Assembly (NCBI GenBank): GCA_903958995.1 | Contig: CAJBVG010000061.1 | Location: 1-9,111 of the forward strand | Source: an uncultured bacterium | GTDB taxonomy: Bacteria; Bacteroidota; Bacteroidia; Sphingobacteriales; Sphingobacteriaceae | Length of the DNA stretch: 9,111 nt | Direction: 5' to 3' | Part shown: piece by piece, positions 1 to 6,492 of the stretch | Layout of the letters: each line of letters starts with the position of its first letter | Position numbering within the stretch: the first letter of the stretch is position 1 | The notes under the pieces: generated by a model | Database searches by the model: none | The model's input: the letters and a program-made list of their open reading frames with translations, nothing else | What the model was told of the DNA's origin: nothing | Program-made: the position numbers and the translations under genes

Positions 1-486
1 ACCTGCAGGTTGAGCCCAAAGTTGAAGCACTTTAAAATGCGCCCATGCTCTTAGAAATTTACCTTCTGCTTGAATTTCAGATTTTCTCTGTGCAGATACG
101 TTTGGAACTTGAGCAAAGGCTTGGTCAAGAATATTAACTCGATAAGAAATGATATATAATTGACTATATAAACTAATCAAATCAGAGTTGAAAATTGTTG
201 TCGAACGATCGTATGCTTCTGTTCTAAAAGTTCCACCATCATTATATGGTTTTGCCAAATCATCACTTGGTAAGTCGGCAAATAATTGATAAGTACCATT
301 ATTTATATTGGCAGCTACATCATATATTGAAACCAAAAACGCCTGTAATTGTTCCGGAGTAGAAATTGCTTCATCAAAAGTTATGATGGTGTTTTGATCT
401 ACTTCTAATTGTTTCTCACAACTAGTATACATAATAGCAGAGACTATGGTGAGGATAATGGCTATGTTTTTATTAAATAATTTCAT
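1..486 (-). CDS. SusD/RagB-like glycan-binding surface lipoprotein, N-terminal 162 residues (C-terminus cut by window edge)
   Basis: The frame is open from the ATG at 486 to base 1, giving 162 residues; SusD-family proteins are usually about 450-600, so roughly the last two thirds are missing. The N-terminus has a hydrophobic signal segment (about residues 7-20) and a lipobox-like cysteine (YTSC, C23), pointing to a lipoprotein; the tyrosine at -3 is not the canonical Leu/Val/Ile. Residues 139-162 hold the family hallmark: an AEGKFLRAWAHF segment (compare AEARFLRAYAHF in many SusD proteins) followed by LQLWAQPAG. Known role of the family: an outer-membrane lid on the SusC barrel that captures oligosaccharides on the cell surface. 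It starts 11 bp after the SusC-like stop, so the two are very likely co-transcribed. The substrate cannot be read from this fragment; alpha-glucan is inferred from the neighbouring GH13 genes. Confidence 0.93.
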   Translation of the reverse strand, partial: MKLFNKNIAIILTIVSAIMYTSCEKQLEVDQNTIITFDEAISTPEQLQAFLVSIYDVAANINNGTYQLFADLPSDDLAKPYNDGGTFRTEAYDRSTTIFNSDLISLYSQLYIISYRVNILDQAFAQVPNVSAQRKSEIQAEGKFLRAWAHFKVLQLWAQPAG

Positions 487-497
487 CGTCTTTCTAC

Positions 498-3400
498 TTA
501 AAAGGTAACACTTAATTGTAAGCTATAAGTTTTCTCTTGTGGAGGAGTCAAATAGGTAATATTTGGACTCATATTTCTATCTGTATCGTTCTCGAAATCA
601 CGTGCAATTTCAGGATCTAAACCTGGGTATTTTGTGAACGTTAATAAGTTAGTACCAACGAAAGAAACTCTTGCCGAAGCAATTTTCATTTTAGCTAACT
701 GTGCTTTTGGAATTCTATAACCAATAGTTACATTTCTCAAACGAGCAAATGTACCATCGTGTAACCACATGGTTGTGTTGATCCATGGAGTACCAGAACC
801 ATATGTTTTAGTATCTAAGGTTAAACGTGGGAAAGCCGCGTTATCACCTGCTTGTTGCCAACGGTCGAAGATATCAGTACGCATGTTCCAATTGGTTACA
901 ACACCTAATTGGCGTTTTGCAGAAGACTCATAAATATCGCCACCTAAAACAAAGTTGAACAAGAAACTTAAGTCCCAATTTTTATAACTGAAGGAGTTAT
1001 TTAATCCACCGATTGCTTCAGGTAATACATCACCTGCAACAACACGATCTACTGGATTCCATTCGTAAGTTTCATTACCGTTAATATCTAAGTATACAGG
1101 GCGACCTGAAGTTGCATCGATATGTGAGTAGCGTACTAAGAAGTTAGTACCAATTGGACTTCCTACTTGTACACGTGTATCATTAGTACCACCACCAACA
1201 GCGTCAGAAGAGTATAAACCAGTACTCACCACTTCATTATAGTTGTTAGCAAAATTGAAGTTTGTAGTCCATTTGAAATCTTTCGTATCAAAGTTTCTTG
1301 ATGTAATAGAAAATTCAAAACCTGAATTTAATACTTCTCCTATATTAGCGTAATAATTTCCAATACCAATCGAAGAAGGCAAAGTTAAATTCATCAACAC
1401 ATCTGTAGTATTACGAATATAATACTCTGTTGTAAATTGAATTCTATCATTTAACAGTCCAAAATCTGCTGCTATATTTTTAGTAATTGAAGTCTCCCAT
1501 CTTAAGTTTTTATTTCCTAAAGTAGTTGGGAATGTTGCTGAAGTTCCATTGTAGCCAGAGTTGCTATTCCCCCATTGAAAGAATTGAGCTTTTTCATCAA
1601 TGTTCGCATTTCCACTTCTACCAATACTAGCTCTTAATTTCAACATACTGATCATTGGGAAATTAGCCATAAAACCTTCTTCGGTGACTAACCAAGAAGC
1701 AGATACTGCTGGGAAAAATCCAAATCTATTACTAGGTCCAAAACGTGAAGAACCATCTACACGAAGTGTTCCTTCAAAGAACAACTTATTTTTGTAAGCA
1801 TACGTTGTACGTGTAAATATTGAATTGAATTTCCATTCACTTGAAGTAGGTGCAGTTGAATTATATGAGTATAATAAAGAATCCTCAATTTTAGCATCTG
1901 GATTACTAAAATCATCACTCATATTTGTAGCACTAAAACTTTTTTTATGGTTTTTTGATTTTTGAAATTCATAACCTGCCATAATTTTCAATTTATGCTT
2001 TACTGAAGTTTTCACATCATAAGTTCCTTGAAAAAAGGTATTGTAGTTTTTCACAGTAGTTACACCTCTGTTTGCAAAACCAGCATGAGCAGTATTCGCA
2101 TCAAATTCTTTATCTTGATAAGTATCATCATTGATGAGCATATAATCTAAATTCAAATTCGCATTGAAACTGAATTGATCATTTACTCTCAAATCCACTT
2201 GTGCACCATTTACAGTTCTGTTTTCATTTGTTCTCCATTTTTTATGCAATTGCGCAATCATTGGATTATCACCACCTCTCCACAATGAACCATCTGGATT
2301 ATATACTGGATAAATAGGTAAAGCAGTAGACATAGCAGAACCTAATCCACCAGACCAAGCTGCATTAACTCTATTATTTATACCTCTAGAAACAGAAGAA
2401 TTTGCAGATACTTTTAAATATTTATTAAACGTATAATCTCCGTTTATACGAAGAGAAGTTCTATCATAGCTATTACCTACTAAATAACTTCCATTATTCG
2501 AATAACTTAAATTACCTAAGATTGAATATTTATCAGTGCCTTTAGAAACACCAACGTTATGTGAGTTTTTAATCCCTGTTTGAGTCATTAAATCCACCCA
2601 ATCTGTATTTGTTTTACGAGCATCTTCCCATGAAATTCCACCAGGTAAAGTTGCTAGTCCAACTCCACCATCATTTTCGTAAGCTTCTTGATATAATTGC
2701 AAATACTGCTCAGTATTTAACATATTTGGCAATGCAGTTGGCTGTGATGTTCCTACAGAACCGTTGTAAGAAATTGCAACTCCTTTTTTTGCTTTTTTCG
2801 TAGTAATTAAAATTACACCGTTCGAACCTCTAGAACCATAAATTGCATTTGCAGCTGCATCTTTTAACACATCGATAGACTCAATATCGTCTGGGTTAAT
2901 CGAAGCAAGAGGGTTTAAATTCATACCACCATTATTACCTAATAGGAAATAATCTTGTGTGATAGGAATACCATCTACCACATATAGAGGGTCACCACCT
3001 GCAGAAATAGAACTAATACCACGAACCGTAATTTTTGCAGCAGAACCTGCTAAACCACTACCTGTTGTTACTTGTACACCTGGTAGTTTCGCTTGCATTG
3101 CCGACTCAAAACTTTGTACTGGTAGATCATTTAATTCTTTAGATGAGATATGTGCAATAGAACCTGTTATCTCTCTTTTCGTTTTAGTACCATAACCAAT
3201 TACCACCACATCTTCTAATTGTTTAGAATCTTCTCTCATGGTAAAAGTAAAACTTTGATCACCTGAAGTCGTTAATACTTCTTTTACAATGGGCTGAAAG
3301 CCTAACATTGTAATTTTAATTTTGTACTTAGTGTTTGGTTGTAATCTTCCTATTGAAAAATTACCTAGTGCATCTGTAATAGTAGCATTCTGTGTGCCCT

Positions 3401-3524
3401 CTATTACAACGCCTGCTCCAATAATAGGATCTTTTGCTAGATCCGTAATTTTACCTCGGATACTTTGTGCGTACAAAGTGGAGGTAAAGAGCATTGCGAA
3501 TAGTAAGAGTAGATTTCTCTTCAT
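498..3524 (-). CDS. SusC/RagA-family TonB-dependent outer-membrane oligosaccharide transporter
   Basis: A complete 1008-residue protein, the usual SusC length. Parts in order: a signal peptide (residues 1-19/20, cleavage likely near LYA-QS); a carboxypeptidase-regulatory-like beta-sandwich (about 21-98, with IRGKITD at its start and DALGNFSI at 51-58); the SusC-specific segment LEDVVVIGYGTKTK (103-116), in the region where TonB contact is expected; a plug domain (about 117-243) with the signatures AKLPGVQV (145-152), PLYVVDGIP (179-187), SINPDDIESIDVLKDAAA (208-225) and IYGSRGSNGVILITTKK (228-244); then a beta-barrel to the C-terminus, which ends in the aromatic residue expected for outer-membrane barrel assembly (SVTF). 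Known family role: TonB-energised import of oligosaccharides together with the partner SusD. The start lies 9 bp after the amylase stop, and SusD follows 11 bp after its own stop, so it sits in the middle of an operon. The reading frame is intact. Import of malto-oligosaccharide is inferred from context only. Confidence 0.97.
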   Translation of the reverse strand: MKRNLLLLFAMLFTSTLYAQSIRGKITDLAKDPIIGAGVVIEGTQNATITDALGNFSIGRLQPNTKYKIKITMLGFQPIVKEVLTTSGDQSFTFTMREDSKQLEDVVVIGYGTKTKREITGSIAHISSKELNDLPVQSFESAMQAKLPGVQVTTGSGLAGSAAKITVRGISSISAGGDPLYVVDGIPITQDYFLLGNNGGMNLNPLASINPDDIESIDVLKDAAANAIYGSRGSNGVILITTKKAKKGVAISYNGSVGTSQPTALPNMLNTEQYLQLYQEAYENDGGVGLATLPGGISWEDARKTNTDWVDLMTQTGIKNSHNVGVSKGTDKYSILGNLSYSNNGSYLVGNSYDRTSLRINGDYTFNKYLKVSANSSVSRGINNRVNAAWSGGLGSAMSTALPIYPVYNPDGSLWRGGDNPMIAQLHKKWRTNENRTVNGAQVDLRVNDQFSFNANLNLDYMLINDDTYQDKEFDANTAHAGFANRGVTTVKNYNTFFQGTYDVKTSVKHKLKIMAGYEFQKSKNHKKSFSATNMSDDFSNPDAKIEDSLLYSYNSTAPTSSEWKFNSIFTRTTYAYKNKLFFEGTLRVDGSSRFGPSNRFGFFPAVSASWLVTEEGFMANFPMISMLKLRASIGRSGNANIDEKAQFFQWGNSNSGYNGTSATFPTTLGNKNLRWETSITKNIAADFGLLNDRIQFTTEYYIRNTTDVLMNLTLPSSIGIGNYYANIGEVLNSGFEFSITSRNFDTKDFKWTTNFNFANNYNEVVSTGLYSSDAVGGGTNDTRVQVGSPIGTNFLVRYSHIDATSGRPVYLDINGNETYEWNPVDRVVAGDVLPEAIGGLNNSFSYKNWDLSFLFNFVLGGDIYESSAKRQLGVVTNWNMRTDIFDRWQQAGDNAAFPRLTLDTKTYGSGTPWINTTMWLHDGTFARLRNVTIGYRIPKAQLAKMKIASARVSFVGTNLLTFTKYPGLDPEIARDFENDTDRNMSPNITYLTPPQEKTYSLQLSVTF

Positions 3525-3533
3525 AATTTGTGT

Positions 3534-6341
3534 TTATAGAATTGTTATTTTAGTATTACTTTGTGAATTTCCTTGTTTGCATTTTAGTATATAGGTTCCT
3601 GATGCAATATTCATTTCTGAACGCTGAATTGTGTAAGAACCTTCATTATTATTAATAGCTCTCGAATAAATTTTATTTCCCAATAAGTCAAAAATTTCAA
3701 TAGTTAATTGCTCCGATGTTGCGGACCAATTAATGGTAATTTCTTCAGTACTAGGATTTGGATACACTTCTAAGTCCAATTTATTTCCTTTACTATTATT
3801 CACCGATGTTAACACAACTGGTGCGAATAATTTTTTATCAAGATAAAACTTATATGCACCTGGCGACAATACTACTTTTAGTAAAACATTGTCTACAAAA
3901 ATAGAGTCTTTGGTGAAGATATCATACCACCATCCTGTGTGTTGGAAGATGGGTGAAATAGAATCAGTTTTAACATTGAAATTTGCCACACAAACGGTAT
4001 TCAAAGTAGAGTCAGTTACTTTGTAAATCTTCATCCCCGCTCCTGCCTGATAGGTATAATTACTTATCGAATAAGATGGCTGTGTGTTTTTCAACCATGC
4101 TAAAATGGAGACCACTTCGTTGATACGTTTGCGATTTGGGTTTTGTAAATAATCCCAACGAACAGGCTTATTCCCTACTCTACCATTATAATCGATAGAA
4201 TAGTCGTAACCAAGCTCACTAAACTGCCACATCATTTTAGGACCTTGTAAAGGAATTAGGAAACACATAGAAGCTTCAATACGTTTAAGCGCAGTATTTA
4301 AATTCTTTATCGTGTAAGTTCCTGATGAATTTCCGTATTGCAAGTTTTTATACATCAAACGTTCTTCATCATGGCTTTCAGCATAACCCACTAAATGAGG
4401 TACTGCCCAAGTTCTGTTTTTATAATCGAGACCCGATAAACTGCTTGTACTTACGAAGCCCATCGTTGCTTCATTGAAGTTATAATTCATATTACCCCAT
4501 AACATCATACCATATGCAGCAAGTTCTTTCTCTTCACTATTATCTGCAAAATGTTCTAAAATCAAATACGCGGTAGAATCGTAAGTTCTTACATTATTAT
4601 ATATACGTTTCCAGATAGCAATTCTACTGGCATCATAAGCTCCCCAAGTACTCACATTGGTTCCAGAGTTCTTTTGAGTAAAGCCTTTTGATAAATCGAA
4701 ACGATAGCCATCAATTTTATACTCTTTAATCCAAAACTTTAAAACTGTATCAACAAAATCTTTTGTGGCTTGGCTTTCGTGATTAAAATCATAACCTACT
4801 CCAAAAGGGTGTTTATCCGTTTGGTTAAACCAAGGGTTGTCAGCTGCAGGTTTCCCTAATGTTTTATCAAAGTATAAACGCACCATAGGACTTTGTCCGA
4901 ATGAATGATTTAACACCATATCAATTACAACTGCAATTCCCAAACGGTGGCACTCATCTACAAAGGCTTTCATAGCATTTTTAGTGCCATAATATTTATC
5001 AACACTAAAATAAAAAGCCGGATTATAACCCCAGCTTTCATTGCCTTCAAATTCATTGATTGGCATTAATTCAATTGTATTGATTCCTAAATTATGTAGA
5101 TAATTTAAGGTGTCTTTTAACGTTTGAAAATCGTGGCGGGCAATAAAATCTCTTAAGTGCAATTCGTAGATTAATAATTTCTCTTTCGCAGGGCGAGTGA
5201 AATTATTTGAATATTGCCAATTATAGATTTCTTTATTTGTGTTTAATACCGAAACATATTCGGTAGTTTTTCCTGTAGGATATACTAATAAATTCGGGTA
5301 AGTAATACTTGGAATAAACCCATCATTATTTTGATCTAAAAGTTTTTCAGAATAAATATCTGCAATACGAATTTGTGTAGAATCTACGACATATTGAAAA
5401 CGATAATCAACACCTTTTTGCAATCCATTTATTTGCAGCCATAATTTTTGTCCCGAAGGAGTTTTATTCATGAATGTTTTGGTGTCATATTGCCAATTAT
5501 TAAAATCACCTATTACGAATGCAAATTCTTTATATGGTGCATGAAGTTGTAGAACAACTGAGGTATCGGAAATATAATTCACACCATCTTTTGTACCAAT
5601 GGGAGCGCTAGCAATTGCAGGTGCTCCACGGTAAACTGCATAAATGGTATCGCGATAAAAATTGCCATTTTTAAAAGCTTCAAATACGTAGGTGTATTTA
5701 CCAATGCTATTGGTATTTGCCGCTTCTGTATAGTTAATTACAGAGTCGTTTACCGAACTCTGAATTATCACATTATTCTTGTATAATTTTATGGATGTTT
5801 TACCAGAACTTATACCTTTAATAGTAAGCGATTGATTTGTTTTTAAAACTTGTCCGGTTGTTGTTTGAAATTTTGCTTGAAAGGAACCATTAGAAAGGCT
5901 GACGAAGATATCAGAACCATCGGATTCTCTTCCAACAAGAGCCCCAGTAACATTTCTAAATACAAAGGCAAGTTTAAGTACAGTTTCTCCAGCAGGTATA
6001 CTATAGAATGTATTAATATGATAGGTTATCGAAAATAAATTTCCTCCTAAATTGGTCATTTTTACTTTGGCATCATCGGTACCCCAAGTACCTTGAACGT
6101 ATTTCCAAGAAGTAGGGGTAGCACTTAAATTGGTGATCACACCGGCATGGGCATAAACCACTGATTGGCCTAAAAGAGCTTTGTTTCCTTTTGAGGCATC
6201 ATAGATAACTGTCACTTGATCGTTTTGAGTAGCAAATGTTGGGGTTAAGGTAACCACCTGAGCCTTTGCAGGCCTAACAAATTGCAAAATAACGAAAAGT
6301 GATACTACAGCCCTAAAAACACCTCTTTTTAAACAAATCAT
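3534..6341 (-). CDS. Secreted multidomain GH13 alpha-amylase-family glycoside hydrolase with T9SS sorting tail
   Basis: A complete 935-residue protein, probably acting on alpha-1,4 or alpha-1,6 glucan outside the cell. A type I signal peptide (about 1-28, cleavage near AKA-Q) has no lipobox. Residues 29-150 form a beta-rich module of a type seen before the catalytic domain in Bacteroidota amylases, possibly CBM26-like (uncertain). Residues 150-240 look like an Ig-type linker. Residues 246-355 form a CBM48/isoamylase N-terminal-like domain (FVIGDFNNW at 275-283). The GH13 barrel spans about 386-760 with an intact catalytic set: region I DMVLNH (474-479), region II DGYRFD with nucleophile D549 and R547, region III LILEHF with acid/base E596, and region IV ESHDEE with H657 and D658. 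Residues 855-935 form a type A T9SS tail (VYPNPS at 859-864, IFDLLGNKIYS at 883-893, ASGTYILK at 913-920). It is the first gene of the amylase-SusC-SusD operon. The region II-IV mixture does not settle amylase versus pullulanase or another GH13 specificity. Confidence 0.93.
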   Translation of the reverse strand: MICLKRGVFRAVVSLFVILQFVRPAKAQVVTLTPTFATQNDQVTVIYDASKGNKALLGQSVVYAHAGVITNLSATPTSWKYVQGTWGTDDAKVKMTNLGGNLFSITYHINTFYSIPAGETVLKLAFVFRNVTGALVGRESDGSDIFVSLSNGSFQAKFQTTTGQVLKTNQSLTIKGISSGKTSIKLYKNNVIIQSSVNDSVINYTEAANTNSIGKYTYVFEAFKNGNFYRDTIYAVYRGAPAIASAPIGTKDGVNYISDTSVVLQLHAPYKEFAFVIGDFNNWQYDTKTFMNKTPSGQKLWLQINGLQKGVDYRFQYVVDSTQIRIADIYSEKLLDQNNDGFIPSITYPNLLVYPTGKTTEYVSVLNTNKEIYNWQYSNNFTRPAKEKLLIYELHLRDFIARHDFQTLKDTLNYLHNLGINTIELMPINEFEGNESWGYNPAFYFSVDKYYGTKNAMKAFVDECHRLGIAVVIDMVLNHSFGQSPMVRLYFDKTLGKPAADNPWFNQTDKHPFGVGYDFNHESQATKDFVDTVLKFWIKEYKIDGYRFDLSKGFTQKNSGTNVSTWGAYDASRIAIWKRIYNNVRTYDSTAYLILEHFADNSEEKELAAYGMMLWGNMNYNFNEATMGFVSTSSLSGLDYKNRTWAVPHLVGYAESHDEERLMYKNLQYGNSSGTYTIKNLNTALKRIEASMCFLIPLQGPKMMWQFSELGYDYSIDYNGRVGNKPVRWDYLQNPNRKRINEVVSILAWLKNTQPSYSISNYTYQAGAGMKIYKVTDSTLNTVCVANFNVKTDSISPIFQHTGWWYDIFTKDSIFVDNVLLKVVLSPGAYKFYLDKKLFAPVVLTSVNNSKGNKLDLEVYPNPSTEEITINWSATSEQLTIEIFDLLGNKIYSRAINNNEGSYTIQRSEMNIASGTYILKCKQGNSQSNTKITIL

Positions 6342-6352
6342 AAATGCAATTT

Positions 6353-6362
6353 AAAAAAAAAA
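6353..6362. repeat. A10 homopolymer tract in the 5' leader of the amylase operon
   Basis: Ten consecutive A on the plus strand (T on the amylase coding strand), ending 12 bp before the amylase ATG. It is noncoding and lies between the start codon and the palindrome at 6378-6398. Such tracts can slip during replication or affect translation initiation, but it may simply reflect the AT-rich composition. Confidence 0.6.
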
Positions 6363-6377
6363 TGAAGAAAAAGTAAG

Positions 6378-6398
6378 AAAGTGTAAAAATTACACTTT
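6378..6398. promoter_or_regulatory. Palindrome 1, putative operator (GTGTA-N5-TACAC core)
   Basis: A perfect inverted repeat: 9-bp arms AAAGTGTAA and TTACACTTT around a 3-bp AAA spacer. The core GTGTA-N5-TACAC (6381-6395) is the same as in palindrome 2. Its centre (6388) is 47 bp upstream of the amylase ATG and 36 bp from the centre of palindrome 2. It is read as a binding site for a dimeric regulator. A terminator role is unlikely, because it lies between two divergent starts and the stem is nearly all A/T. Confidence 0.6.
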
Positions 6399-6414
6399 TT
6401 AGAATAAGTATAGA

Positions 6415-6433
6415 TAGTGTATTTTTTACACTA
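6415..6433. promoter_or_regulatory. Palindrome 2, putative operator (GTGTA-N5-TACAC core)
   Basis: A perfect inverted repeat: 7-bp arms TAGTGTA and TACACTA around a TTTTT spacer. The core (6417-6431) repeats the GTGTA-N5-TACAC pattern of palindrome 1, with a different spacer sequence but the same spacer length. It ends 4 bp before the candidate -33 element of the plus-strand promoter. That position suits an activator for the plus-strand gene better than a repressor covering the promoter. Confidence 0.6.
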
Positions 6434-6437
6434 AAAT

Positions 6438-6468
6438 TTTGTAAAACCAATTTTTAGTTCTAATTTCA
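6438..6468 (+). promoter_or_regulatory. Candidate Bacteroidota-type promoter for the four-domain starch-binding-like gene
   Basis: A TTTG at 6438-6441 (-33-like) is followed after exactly 19 bp by TAATTTCA at 6461-6468. The Bacteroidota -7 consensus is TAnnTTTG, so four of its six fixed positions match. A start of transcription near 6474 would leave a leader of about 18-20 nt before the ATG at 6493. No equally good pair was found for the amylase direction; TACTTATT on the minus strand (6410-6403) is a weak -7 candidate there. Confidence 0.45.
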
Positions 6469-6492
6469 TATCAAACTAATTTTTTAAACGTT

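Noticed and set aside
1171..1180. TACACGTGTA palindrome inside the SusC gene
   Set aside because: It is within conserved coding sequence, its half-sites face in the opposite order to the intergenic motif, and there is no spacer.
1600..3594. Plus-strand open frames of 64-90 codons opposite the SusC gene (1600-1797, 2609-2803, 2959-3195, 3322-3594)
   Set aside because: They lie antisense to a full-length, well-recognised SusC gene, have no recognisable domains and are best explained as chance frames.
5850..6038. Plus-strand open frame of 62 codons opposite the amylase gene
   Set aside because: Antisense to the N-terminal modules of the amylase, with no recognisable features or promoter.
6378..6398. 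Palindrome 1 as a transcription terminator
   Set aside because: It sits between two divergent gene starts, so there is no gene end for it to serve, and its stem has only two G-C pairs per arm.
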